DNA of 64,000 nucleotides, taken from Flavimaribacter sp024343425 (GTDB taxonomy: Bacteria > Pseudomonadota > Alphaproteobacteria > Rhizobiales > Rhizobiaceae). The position numbers were made by a program, and so were the translations under genes. The stretch lies in assembly GCA_965227645.1 (NCBI GenBank), contig OZ245773.1, forward strand, positions 4,278,001 to 4,342,000, given 5' to 3'. The notes beneath the pieces are model-generated. The model was not told the origin of the DNA, did not search any database, and saw only the letters and a list, made by a program, of their open reading frames with translations. This document shows positions 53,606-61,622 of the stretch, piece by piece; position 1 is the stretch's first letter; each line of letters starts with the position of its first letter.

Positions 53606-54969
53606 TGTCGCGGTTCCGCGCCATCGGCGTCGGCGCGCTCTCCGGGCAAGCGCACCCTGACGCCTTCGTCGGCCTGGGTCAGGTGGGTGACGAGCACGAC
53701 ATCGCCCTCCTCAAGGCCGTCGCCAAGGATCACATCGTCTCCGTCATAGGCGGCGACGTCGACGCTGCGCTCCGTCAGACGGCCATCCTGGACGACGAAA
53801 ACGGAAACGCCGTCATAGAGCGCGGTTTCGGGGATCCGGAAGGAAGCGTCGTAGGTTCGATCGGGAACGCTGATCTCCACGAAGGCGCCCGGCCGCATGC
53901 GGACGCCGTCGCCAGCAGGATCGAGACGGGCGACGACTTCCACGCCGCCACGCGCCGAGGCGATCTCGGCGGCTATCCGGTCGATCGTTCCCGTATACTG
54001 AAAATCGTTCTCGCCGACCGACCAGCGCACCTCGATTCTGCGACCGATCAACGGATCGCGATCTGCGACGATCCGGCCATATTGGGCGTCGGTAAGAGTA
54101 AACCGGACCTCGAGATTCTCGTCGTCATAGATAGTCGCGACGACATCGGAAACGCTGACATTGCGTCCGGCCTCCGCATTGGCGGAACTGACCACGCCGC
54201 GAAACGGCGCTGTCAGGCGGACGTTTTCCAGATTACGCTCCGCCTCGTCGACGCGCCATCGCAGGCTGTCGACATTGGCGAGTTGCTGGACCCGTTGCGC
54301 CTCCAGGATGACCAGATTGTTGCGCCGCTGGCTTGTCGCCTGCTCGCGCTGGGAGACGACGAGCCTGCGCTCCTCGACCTGCTTCTGAGTCATGGTCTCG
54401 TTCTTCACGAGGGATTCGGCGCGGGCAAGGTCGCTACGCGCAAGGTCAAGCTGAATCCGGGCTTCCTCGAGTTGCTCGCGTTCGGCCGGGATATTCGCTT
54501 CCGTTTCGGTGAGAGCAGCCTTGGCCTTGGCGAGGTTGGCCCGCGCTTCGGCGAGCGCGCCGCTGTAGCTGAAGGAATCGATCTCGATCAGCACAACGTC
54601 CTGATCGACGTGAAATCCGGCGCGCAGCCGCGGATTGACCGTCACGATCTCGCCGCCGACGAGCGGCCGGAGTTCGACGGATCGCGACGCCTGGACTTCG
54701 CCGTAGAGATGCAGAACGGGCTGGTTATCGGCCGCAACGGCTGTGACAGTCTCGACAGCATACACCGGAGGACGAGGTGAGCGGGCCACCGGCTCGGGCC
54801 GCGAACCGATGATGCGATTCATCAGCATGAACGAGCCGGCGAGCACTACGATCATGAGGACGATCTGCACGATGACGCGCAGACCACTGCGACGCGTCGG
54901 CGCTGCAGGATCTGATGCACCGTTGATGGTAGGCGACTTCTCCGCCTGCTCTTCCAGCGATTTCAGCAT
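53602..54969 (-). CDS. RND efflux periplasmic adaptor (membrane fusion protein)
   Basis: A 455-residue membrane fusion protein with an N-terminal membrane anchor (IVQIVLMIVVLAGSFMLM, about residues 30-48), a barrel-sandwich domain (GEVQASRSVELRPLVGGEIVTV near residue 90), a long coiled-coil hairpin at about 135-230, and beta-barrel and membrane-proximal domains. It links the pump at 50219 to an outer-membrane channel. It is the first gene of the operon, and the promoter lies in the gap to the fasciclin gene. Confidence 0.92.
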   Translation of the reverse strand: MLKSLEEQAEKSPTINGASDPAAPTRRSGLRVIVQIVLMIVVLAGSFMLMNRIIGSRPEPVARSPRPPVYAVETVTAVAADNQPVLHLYGEVQASRSVELRPLVGGEIVTVNPRLRAGFHVDQDVVLIEIDSFSYSGALAEARANLAKAKAALTETEANIPAEREQLEEARIQLDLARSDLARAESLVKNETMTQKQVEERRLVVSQREQATSQRRNNLVILEAQRVQQLANVDSLRWRVDEAERNLENVRLTAPFRGVVSSANAEAGRNVSVSDVVATIYDDENLEVRFTLTDAQYGRIVADRDPLIGRRIEVRWSVGENDFQYTGTIDRIAAEIASARGGVEVVARLDPAGDGVRMRPGAFVEISVPDRTYDASFRIPETALYDGVSVFVVQDGRLTERSVDVAAYDGDDVILGDGLEEGDVVLVTHLTQADEGVRVRLPGERADADGAEPRQ

Positions 54970-55107
54970 TGGCTCGTTGTCTGGCTACGTGCTCACCCGG
55001 GGGCTGCCCGGGCGAACCAATTCCACGCTCCGACAGTATTGCAGTCGTAAAAGGACTTCAAAATCAAATTTGTATCAGTCTGTAACGCGTTTGACCGACC
55101 TGTCTTG

Positions 55108-55131
55108 GGAACAGCCTAACGCGCCATTGTT
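55108..55131 (+). promoter_or_regulatory. Candidate EcfG/RpoE2-type stress promoter
   Basis: GGAAC (55108-55112), a 16-bp spacer, then GTT (55129-55131), close to the GGAAC-N16/17-cGTT promoters of the alphaproteobacterial general stress sigma factor. It is about 97 bp upstream of the fasciclin gene start and points toward it. Confidence 0.4.
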
Positions 55132-55227
55132 CTCACAAAGCGGTGAGATCCGCGTTACCGCATGATCCAAACCGGCGTCGCGTCCCGTACCTACCAGCGT
55201 ATATCAACTCAACCCCTGGAGATAAAT

Positions 55228-55713
55228 ATGCTGAATCTGCGCAACACCATCATCGCCGCCACCGCAATCGTCCCGCTCGCCTTTACGTCAATCGCCGCAA
55301 AGGCCGCGGATATTGTCGACACGGCGGTTGGCGCCGGCCAGTTCAACACGCTCGTCGCCGCCGTCGAGGCGGCCGGTCTCGTAGACACGCTGAAAGGCGA
55401 AGGCCCCTTCACCGTTTTCGCCCCGACGGACGATGCTTTCGCAAAACTTCCGGCCGGCACGGTCGAAGATCTGCTGAAGCCGGAAAACAAGGACAAGCTC
55501 GTCGCGATCCTGACCTATCACGTCATCCCGGGCAAGGTCATGTCGGGCGACATCGCCGGCAAGTCGATGGAAGTCGACACGGTGCAGGGCTCAAAGCTTT
55601 CCATCGACGCCACCGATGGCGTGAAGGTGGACGAAGCGATGGTCGTCACCGCTGACGTGGAAGCCGACAACGGCGTCATTCACGTGATCGACGCCGTCGT
55701 TCTGCCCGAATAA
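55228..55713 (+). CDS. Secreted fasciclin (FAS1) domain protein
   Basis: A 161-residue protein with a signal peptide ending near AAKA (residue 26) and a single FAS1 domain. The two conserved boxes are visible as GPFTVFAPTDDAFAKLP near residue 69 and LVAILTYHVIPGK near residue 91; it ends with GVIHVIDAVVLP. FAS1 proteins mediate adhesion or surface interactions. A GGAG site precedes the ATG at 55228. The gene is monocistronic, with a terminator-like hairpin 13 bp downstream, and may belong to the general stress response. Confidence 0.93.
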   Translation: MLNLRNTIIAATAIVPLAFTSIAAKAADIVDTAVGAGQFNTLVAAVEAAGLVDTLKGEGPFTVFAPTDDAFAKLPAGTVEDLLKPENKDKLVAILTYHVIPGKVMSGDIAGKSMEVDTVQGSKLSIDATDGVKVDEAMVVTADVEADNGVIHVIDAVVLPE

Positions 55714-55726
55714 GACCATTAAACGT

Positions 55727-55750
55727 GGGGGCCAAGCCATCTTGGCTCCC
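55727..55750 (+). terminator. Hairpin after the fasciclin gene
   Basis: GGGGGCCAAG-ccat-CTTGGCTCCC forms a 10-bp stem with one G-U pair. There is no U-tract, but its position 13 bp after the stop fits a terminator, also for the converging DUF3095-type gene. Confidence 0.5.
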
Positions 55751-55772
55751 ATGATCCCCTCGTTCCTGCGGA

Positions 55773-56915
55773 TCAATTCGACTTCGTAGTTTTTGCGAGT
55801 TGTTTCGCAGCCTCGGCATACCCGCCCTCGGCGCCGTCAATAAAATGCATATGAACGGAAGAGCGCACAGATGGCGCGACACAGGTTATAAGAGCCCTGT
55901 CCTGGGTGTACATTCCATATCTGACCACGCCCTTCGTCACTTCCAAATCAAGCACCTCGCGGGCCTTTTCGATGACCTCAGGCGAACAGTCGATTGTCAT
56001 CATCAGCGCGTCGTCGAATTTCCGATAGTCCGAGTTTTCCGCTATCTCTCGCCGGTATCGCGCGGGGCGAAACCCCAACACTCTCAGCCCCAGCCGGAAC
56101 ACGGTCCAGGCAAAGGCAGCATTCAAATAGACCCGGATCAGCCGCAAAAGCCGGGTCTTTCCCATGCCGGCGACGCGCGACTGAAGATCGAGAACGTCGC
56201 CGGGCCACCTTACAAGCGGACCATCAGGCGGCACGGGGTTAAGACGCTCGCTACCCTCAAGTATATCTATGACTCGTGACGCGATCTCGGCGAAACGGAC
56301 TTGCGAGACGCCCTGCGCAGGTTTGACGATCAAAGAGAGAATTTTTCCACTCGCTTCGACAGGTCCCCACTGACAGGAGAGGCCGGTGAGATCTGGTTCC
56401 TGCCCAGAGACGGCCGGCGCAAGACGCAACGAACCGTTCTTGAGCTGTTCTTCCGCCCATTCGAGCCCGCCGCCCATGAACGACGCATACTGCATGTGGC
56501 TCGAGGCTTTCCAGAACGCTACCCGAACATCGACGCCCGCATTTCGGATTGCCTCGATACTGACCATGCCGACGCGCAAATCGAGCTCAAGTTCCTGTTT
56601 TGCCCAGGTCGCAACACGCGACAGGGCGTCGGCGGCTTTCTGTTCATACCGGGCGGGAACCGCGAAACGCGCTCCATCGCCGCCGAAAATGAACAGTCTG
56701 AGATCACCGTTCAAAGCATTCGAAACGGCGCTGATCGTGGCCGCGCCCGCCAGGTTCACAGCTTTGTAGCGCCCTTTTGTGATCTCTTCGGTTGAATTGA
56801 CGATATCGGATACGCCGACATGCCAGTCATCAGGCAAGCCGACGAACCGGGACTGATCCGTCACATTTACGAAATCGTCGATGACGGCCACTGATTTGTA
56901 CCAGTCGTCTTCCAC
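55773..56915 (-). CDS. DUF3095-type protein, possible nucleotide cyclase relative
   Basis: A 380-residue soluble protein. The N-terminal half has the DUF3095 pattern WHVGVSDIVNSTEEITKGRYKAVN near residue 31 and LFIFGGDGARFAVP near residue 74, which resembles the metal-binding strands of class III nucleotide cyclases. The C-terminal half has TIDCSPEVIEKAREVLD. The start is a GTG after GGAGAAC. The family is described as adenylate-cyclase-related but uncharacterised. Whether it makes a cyclic nucleotide is unknown. Confidence 0.75.
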   Translation of the reverse strand: MEDDWYKSVAVIDDFVNVTDQSRFVGLPDDWHVGVSDIVNSTEEITKGRYKAVNLAGAATISAVSNALNGDLRLFIFGGDGARFAVPARYEQKAADALSRVATWAKQELELDLRVGMVSIEAIRNAGVDVRVAFWKASSHMQYASFMGGGLEWAEEQLKNGSLRLAPAVSGQEPDLTGLSCQWGPVEASGKILSLIVKPAQGVSQVRFAEIASRVIDILEGSERLNPVPPDGPLVRWPGDVLDLQSRVAGMGKTRLLRLIRVYLNAAFAWTVFRLGLRVLGFRPARYRREIAENSDYRKFDDALMMTIDCSPEVIEKAREVLDLEVTKGVVRYGMYTQDRALITCVAPSVRSSVHMHFIDGAEGGYAEAAKQLAKTTKSN

Positions 56916-57046
56916 GTCGACGTTCTCCGGTTTCGATCACACTCGGTTTGCAACCTGACTGTGTGAGCTTTTACGCAGGATAGCGTGCTCTCGGATCACC
57001 CGGAGAACAATGATCGCAGCTCTTCGCGACAGGAAACCGCTTCGCT

Positions 57047-58042
57047 TCAGCCGCCTACTTCGTCCGGATCGAATTCGTAGCTCTTGGAGCAGAATTCGCA
57101 TTTGACGGTTATCTTGCCGTCTTCAATGCTTTCCGCGATCTCTTCGGCGTCAAATCCTTCTAGCACGGATTTGATACGGTCGCGCGAGCAGGAACAGTTG
57201 TCGCGGACCGGAATCGGGTCGAAGACACGCACCCCGCGTTCATGAAACAACCGGTATAGCAGCCGCTCGGAACTGACCTGCGGATCGACCAGTTCGTCAT
57301 CCGCGATTGTTTCCATCAGAGCGCGGGCCTCCTGCCAGTCCTCGTCCTCTTCCGTCTCGAAGATATCGTCGAGTTCGTCGGGAACGTCGCCGCCCGGAAG
57401 GTCCTGGGTCCGGATGCGTTCGGGCGACTCCGGGAGGAACTGGACCACCACGCCGCCGGCGCGCCATTGATGGGTGCGCCCGCCTTCGTCGTCCATCGCA
57501 TAGAGCTGCGCCGCCGCCAGACGGACTTCGGTCGGGATCTGCTCGGACTGCCGGAAATAGGCCTTGGCGATTTCCTCCAGGCTTGCGCCGTTCAGTTCGA
57601 CGATCCCCTGGTAGCGCTGCATGCTCTTGCCCTGGTCTATGGTGAAGGCCAGGATGCCCTTGCCGAGAAGGTCCTGCGGCTCGAGCGCGCCACGCGCAAC
57701 CGCCTCCGCCAGAAGCTGCTCGTCAAAGCGGGCATAGGCCCGCATGCTGTCAGGGGTCGTGAAATCGGCCACCAGCATGTCGACCGGGCCGTCGCCCTGG
57801 GTCTGCACGATCAGTTTGCCTTCGAATTTCAGGGACGTGCCAAGCAGTACGGTCAACGTGACCGTTTCGGCCAGAAGCCGCGCGACCGGTTCAGGATAGT
57901 CGTGGCGGTCAAGTATGGTGTTGAGCAAAGGACCGATCTGCACGGCGCGGCCGCGCACGTCGAGCCCCTCGGCCTGGAAGGGCACCACCATGTCGTCGCC
58001 GGCATGGCCGATTTCGCCCAGCTGTGGGGATTGATCGCTCAT
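57047..58042 (-). CDS. hslO: Hsp33 redox-regulated chaperone
   Basis: A 331-residue cytoplasmic holdase activated by oxidation. The zinc-binding switch is visible at the C-terminus as NCSCSRD and CEFCSKSY, the four cysteines that form disulfides under peroxide stress. The N-terminal domain has VARLLAETVTLTVLLGTSLKFEGKL (in part). Its ATG overlaps the argF stop by 4 bp, so it is the third gene of argD-argF-hslO, an order common in Rhizobiales. Confidence 0.93.
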   Translation of the reverse strand: MSDQSPQLGEIGHAGDDMVVPFQAEGLDVRGRAVQIGPLLNTILDRHDYPEPVARLLAETVTLTVLLGTSLKFEGKLIVQTQGDGPVDMLVADFTTPDSMRAYARFDEQLLAEAVARGALEPQDLLGKGILAFTIDQGKSMQRYQGIVELNGASLEEIAKAYFRQSEQIPTEVRLAAAQLYAMDDEGGRTHQWRAGGVVVQFLPESPERIRTQDLPGGDVPDELDDIFETEEDEDWQEARALMETIADDELVDPQVSSERLLYRLFHERGVRVFDPIPVRDNCSCSRDRIKSVLEGFDAEEIAESIEDGKITVKCEFCSKSYEFDPDEVGG

Positions 58043-58965
58043 ACCCGGCCGAAACACCAGGCAAGGATCGCCTTTTGGGCGTGAAGACGGTTCTCCGCTT
58101 CGTCAAAGACCACGGAATTGGGGCCGTCGATCACGCCGTCGGTCACCTCTTCGCCGCGATGGGCCGGCAGGCAATGCATGAACAAGGCGTCATCGCCGGC
58201 CTTTTCCATCAGCGCCTCGTTGACCTGATAGGGCTGGAAGACATTGTGGCCGCGGGCGCGATGCTCCTGCCCCATGGACACCCAGGTATCGGTAATCACG
58301 CAATCGGATCCCTGCACCGCCTTTTCAGGATCCGCCGTCAGGTCGATCGTTCCGCCGTTGGCGCGCGCCCATTCGATGTAACGGGCTTCCGGCTCGGACC
58401 CCGGGGGAACGCCGACTTTCATCGTATAACCGAAGCGCGCCGCCCCTTCGACAAGTGAATGCAGCACATTGTTGCCGTCTCCCACCCAGGACAGCGTCTT
58501 GCCCTGAATAGCGCCGCGATGCTGCTCGAAGGTCATGACATCGGCCATGATCTGGCAGGGATGCGTGTCGTCGGTCAGACCGTTGATCACCGGCACAGTA
58601 GCGTATTCGGCAAGTTCCAGAAGCCGATCGTGACTGGTCGTGCGGATCATGATCGCATCGACGTAGCGCGACAGGACGCGCGCCGTGTCGGCAATCGATT
58701 CCGCGCGACCAAGCTGCATTTCGCGTCCGGACAGAAGAAGCGGCTCGCCGCCGAGCTGACGCATGCCCACATCAAAGGAGACACGCGTGCGCGTCGACGG
58801 CTTTTCGAAGATCATCGCCAGGATCTTGCCTTCGAGAGGCTTGTCCGCGGTACCCTTCAGCGTGTCGGCCTTGCGCGTGTGGGCATGATCGATGATCGCC
58901 CGCAAATCGCCGGACGTCACTGCGGAAAGATCTAGGAAATGACGAAACTCGCCATTCAAGGCCAT
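58039..58965 (-). CDS. argF: Ornithine carbamoyltransferase
   Basis: A 308-residue enzyme that makes citrulline from ornithine and carbamoyl phosphate in arginine biosynthesis. The carbamoyl-phosphate loop KPSTRTRVSF is near residue 53, HPCQ near residue 133, and the ornithine loop HCLPAHRGEEV near residue 267. The ATG at 58965 has GGAAC upstream; an in-frame ATG 12 bp earlier is possible. It follows argD by 60 bp and is coupled to hslO. Confidence 0.95.
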   Translation of the reverse strand: MALNGEFRHFLDLSAVTSGDLRAIIDHAHTRKADTLKGTADKPLEGKILAMIFEKPSTRTRVSFDVGMRQLGGEPLLLSGREMQLGRAESIADTARVLSRYVDAIMIRTTSHDRLLELAEYATVPVINGLTDDTHPCQIMADVMTFEQHRGAIQGKTLSWVGDGNNVLHSLVEGAARFGYTMKVGVPPGSEPEARYIEWARANGGTIDLTADPEKAVQGSDCVITDTWVSMGQEHRARGHNVFQPYQVNEALMEKAGDDALFMHCLPAHRGEEVTDGVIDGPNSVVFDEAENRLHAQKAILAWCFGRV

Positions 58966-59025
58966 GTCGGGTTCCATTTCGTGTGTTGCATGTCGAGGAA
59001 AGGTCCCTCGTAACCTTAGACTATG

Positions 59026-60213
59026 TCAGCCCGCGGCCGTCGACAATTTGCGAGCCGCCGCCTCCAGGCGTGACAGTCCTTCGCGCGCCTCTTCGACCGT
59101 GGTGGTCAGCGGCGGCAGAAGGCGGATGACATTTTCTCCGGCCGGGACTGCGAGCATGTGTTCTTCTCGGATCGCGGCCAGCAATTCGCCGTTCGGAATC
59201 CCGGCTTTCAACCCCAGCATCAGACCGCGGCCACGGATTTCCTCGATGACGTCCGGAAACTCGTCGGCGATCGCGGCCAGACCTTGCGAAAAGACGAGGC
59301 CGACGTCGACGACATGCTGCAGGAAGCCCTCTTCCAGAATGACGTCGAGCACGGCGTTGCCGACTGCCATCGCAAGCGGATTGCCGCCGAACGTCGTGCC
59401 GTGGGTTCCGGCGACCATGCCCTTGGCGGCCTCCGCCGTGGCGAGGCAGGCGCCGACGGGAAACCCGCCGCCGATGCCCTTGGCGATGGCGACGATGTCA
59501 GGAGTGATCCCGGACCACTCATAGGCGAAGAGCTTGCCGGTGCGGCCGACGCCGCACTGGACCTCGTCGAGCGCCAGCAGAACGCCATGCTCGTCGCACA
59601 GCGCGCGCAGATCGCGTAGCCATTGCTCCGGAGCGACGCGGATGCCGCCTTCGCCCTGGATCGGTTCGACGAGCAGAGCAGCCGTCTCATCATCAATGGC
59701 GGCCTTCACCGCATCGAGATCGGCAAATGGCACCTGAATGAAGCCTTCCGCCTTTGGCCCGAAACCCTCAAGGTACTTTTCCTGGCCGCCGGCGGCGATC
59801 GTCGCCAGCGTGCGGCCATGAAAGGCGCCTTCAAAGGTGATGATCTTGTATCGTCCGGCGTCGCCGTTCTCAAAGTGATAACGCCGCGCGGTCTTGATGG
59901 AGCATTCCAGCGCCTCGGCGCCGGAATTGGTGAAGAACACCTTGTCGGCGAAGGTCGCCTCGACAAGACGGTCGCCAAGACGCGTCTGACCGGGAATATC
60001 GTATATGTTGGAAAGGTGCCACAGCTTGTCGGCCTGGTCTTTCAAGGCTGAAACGAGATGCGGATGTGAATGGCCAAGCGAGTTCACGGCGATGCCCGCG
60101 GCAAAATCGAGATATTTCGATCCATCCTCGGCGTAAAGCCAAACGCCGTCGCCTTTCTCAAAGCGGACGGGAATGCGCTTGTATGTATCAAACAGCGATG
60201 CAGTCTGGGACAT
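59026..60213 (-). CDS. argD: Acetylornithine / succinyldiaminopimelate aminotransferase
   Basis: A 395-residue PLP-dependent class III aminotransferase. The family start YLDFAAGIAVNSLGHSHP, FFTNSGAEALECSIKTAR near residue 95, LLALDEVQCGVGRTG near residue 215 and the PLP lysine in IVAIAKGIGGGFP near residue 245 are all present. It acts in arginine and possibly lysine synthesis. It heads the argD-argF-hslO operon. Confidence 0.95.
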   Translation of the reverse strand: MSQTASLFDTYKRIPVRFEKGDGVWLYAEDGSKYLDFAAGIAVNSLGHSHPHLVSALKDQADKLWHLSNIYDIPGQTRLGDRLVEATFADKVFFTNSGAEALECSIKTARRYHFENGDAGRYKIITFEGAFHGRTLATIAAGGQEKYLEGFGPKAEGFIQVPFADLDAVKAAIDDETAALLVEPIQGEGGIRVAPEQWLRDLRALCDEHGVLLALDEVQCGVGRTGKLFAYEWSGITPDIVAIAKGIGGGFPVGACLATAEAAKGMVAGTHGTTFGGNPLAMAVGNAVLDVILEEGFLQHVVDVGLVFSQGLAAIADEFPDVIEEIRGRGLMLGLKAGIPNGELLAAIREEHMLAVPAGENVIRLLPPLTTTVEEAREGLSRLEAAARKLSTAAG

Positions 60214-60284
60214 CGCAACCTACTCCTTGCCGCCTGTCACCGCAGATTAGCTGAACGGCTTTGATATTGACGGATTACAGTACC

Positions 60285-60317
60285 GACCAAAAACAAAAGC
60301 TGCCCCACGGCAGCTTT
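60285..60317 (-). terminator. Rho-independent terminator on the minus strand
   Basis: AAAGCTGCC-N4-GGCAGCTTT (60296-60317) is followed on the minus strand by TGTTTTTGG. It is 28 bp downstream of the stop of the small frame at 60345-60539 and upstream of argD, so it should end an unidentified leftward transcript that starts within the argD-gcrA gap. Confidence 0.7.
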
Positions 60318-60344
60318 CCCGCTTCTATACCGGACGGTGCGCCA

Positions 60345-60539
60345 TCAATCAACAACTTCGATGACGAACGCCGGCGGCGCGCCGCAATCAGGCAGGTCAA
60401 TTTCCACTATTGACTTCAAGTTGGGGAAAAACCTGAAAAAGGAATCGTCTTGATTCGCCGGACTCTTGTCACCGAGTCCCGCGCCCACTACCTTAGGAAG
60501 GCGAATTTGGACTGCATGCGGCGGACCTGAACTATTCAC
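60345..60539 (-). CDS. Possible small protein upstream of argD
   Basis: A 64-codon frame with a GTG start and no clear ribosome-binding site. The protein is acidic toward the C-terminus and has no helix-rich or repeated composition. Support comes only from the terminator just downstream. Against it, the frame overlaps four closely spaced GANTC sites that look regulatory. The leftward transcript could equally be a small RNA. Confidence 0.3.
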   Translation of the reverse strand: MNSSGPPHAVQIRLPKVVGAGLGDKSPANQDDSFFRFFPNLKSIVEIDLPDCGAPPAFVIEVVD

Positions 60540-60591
60540 TGAAGTCTCGGATTCCGGCGCCGGAGCGATACCGGCGCATGATGGAGGATTC
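60442..60591. promoter_or_regulatory. Cluster of six GANTC (CcrM) sites upstream of gcrA
   Basis: GAATC (60442), GATTC (60452), GACTC (60461), GAGTC (60474), GATTC (60550) and GATTC (60587). Four lie within 37 bp. GANTC is the target of the cell-cycle methyltransferase CcrM, and GcrA is known to act at methylated GANTC promoters, so this may be autoregulation. Promoter boxes were not assigned. Confidence 0.6.
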
Positions 60592-60625
60592 CGCCGCCCG
60601 ATACAATGAACGAGGGGCGTGAAGC

Positions 60626-61144
60626 ATGAGCTGGACTGACGAACGCGTCGAAAAACTGAAACAATTATGGGGCGACGGCCTGAGCGCCAGTCAGATTGCG
60701 GCCCAGCTTGGCGGCATCAGCCGCAACGCTGTGATCGGAAAAGTGCATCGGCTGAATCTGCCCGGGCGGGCAAAGTCCGGCGGATCGTCAGCCTCCCGGA
60801 ACAAAAGAACGACAACCGCGACCCGCAGTTCGTTTACGGCGCGAGCCGCCAGTCCGCGTCCGGTCATGCGCACCAGCGGCGCGACGGCTCTCAAGGCGGA
60901 TATCATCGCAGACGCCGTGACCGATCTGGATACGAGGCCTGTCGAGGACGTTGTCGTTCCGATATCCAAGAGACTGGTGTTGACGGAACTGACCGAGCGG
61001 ACCTGCAAATGGCCGATCGGCGATCCGCTGCAGGAAGGCTTCTATTTCTGCGGCAGCGACTGCGAGGAGTCGGGCCCGTACTGCTCCTATCATTCCAAAC
61101 TGGCCTTTCAGCCAGCCGCTGACCGCCGCCGGTCGAAGGGCTGA
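60626..61144 (+). CDS. gcrA: GcrA cell-cycle regulator
   Basis: A 172-residue alphaproteobacterial cell-cycle regulator that binds sigma70-RNA polymerase and methylated promoters. The N-terminal HTH reads SWTDERVEKLKQLWGDGLSA and SRNAVIGKVHRLNL. A basic Ser/Thr-rich linker follows, then the C-terminal sigma-binding domain CKWPIGDP...FYFCG with Cys residues at the end (CEESGPYCSYH). A GAGGGGCG site precedes the ATG. It is followed by a hairpin and the repeat array B, and faces phoB. Confidence 0.95.
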   Translation: MSWTDERVEKLKQLWGDGLSASQIAAQLGGISRNAVIGKVHRLNLPGRAKSGGSSASRNKRTTTATRSSFTARAASPRPVMRTSGATALKADIIADAVTDLDTRPVEDVVVPISKRLVLTELTERTCKWPIGDPLQEGFYFCGSDCEESGPYCSYHSKLAFQPAADRRRSKG

Positions 61145-61206
61145 TCGATCCGGGTCTCGCAGACTCGCAATTCCAACACAGCATTGCTGAATATCGCGCC
61201 TTTGCC

Positions 61207-61229
61207 GATGCCGCCTGAAAAGCGGCGTC
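61207..61229 (+). terminator. Hairpin after gcrA
   Basis: GATGCCGC-ctgaaaa-GCGGCGTC, 8-bp stem with one wobble pair, 62 bp after the gcrA stop. T-rich sequence follows only after about 17 bp, so it is a weak candidate for the gcrA terminator. Confidence 0.4.
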
Positions 61230-61329
61230 GTGGACGTACGTGCGCTTTTAATTATATTTTATCAATAATTACAGTTACTTAATTAGAAAAAGCCAATTTC
61301 ACGGTGTCCATTGCCGCCCTTTTCCGCGT

Positions 61330-61500
61330 TGGCTTTGTTTCGGGATTTGGCGGTTTCCGGCCTGATTTGGCTTTGTTTCGGGATTTTGTGTTTAACCGTA
61401 AAAATCTGGCTTTGTTTCGGTATCCCGAAACCACCCGAGGACATCTGGCTTTGTTTCGGGATTCGCCGCTTCTATCCCGATTTGGCTTTGTTTCGGGATT
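61330..61500. repeat. Tandem array B of the 18-bp repeat, about 38-bp period
   Basis: TGGCTTTGTTTCGGGATT occurs at 61330, 61368, 61446 and 61483, with a variant at 61407, so five copies spaced 37-39 bp apart with 19-21-bp unlike spacers. It is the reverse complement of the 18-bp element of array A at 21061-21640. The variant copy is followed directly by an inverted half copy (CCCGAAACC). The spacers are too short for a conventional CRISPR, and no cas genes are near. Confidence 0.9.
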
Positions 61501-61622
61501 CGCTGTTTTTTGGCAACTCCCAAGTCTCGGTGAGGCAGTGAAACCTCCCAAACCGAGACGTGATTATAACACAAACAGCCTAAAAATGCAGCAACGAAAT
61601 GCACGGCTGCATGGAAGGACGA

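Larger units (their letters stand above)
60214..60625. other. Intergenic region argD-gcrA with terminator and GANTC cluster
   Basis: A 412-bp gap that contains the terminator-like hairpin at 60285-60317, a possible 64-codon frame on the minus strand (60345-60539) and six GANTC sites toward gcrA. The argD promoter must lie in the first 70 bp and the gcrA promoter in the last 200 bp. No RNA gene was recognised. Confidence 0.55.
61145..61622. other. Convergent intergenic region gcrA-phoB with repeat array
   Basis: A 478-bp gap between the two stop codons. It holds a hairpin at 61207, an A+T-rich stretch near 61248-61290, the repeat array B, and a short inverted pair CTCGGT/ACCGAG near 61526-61558. 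A 120-codon plus-strand frame covers the array but is explained by its near-39-bp period. Confidence 0.7.

Noticed and set aside
61330..61500. CRISPR array
   Set aside because: Repeats are only 18 bp, spacers 19-21 bp, one repeat is degenerate, the same element occurs in a different context at 21 kb, and no cas genes are present.
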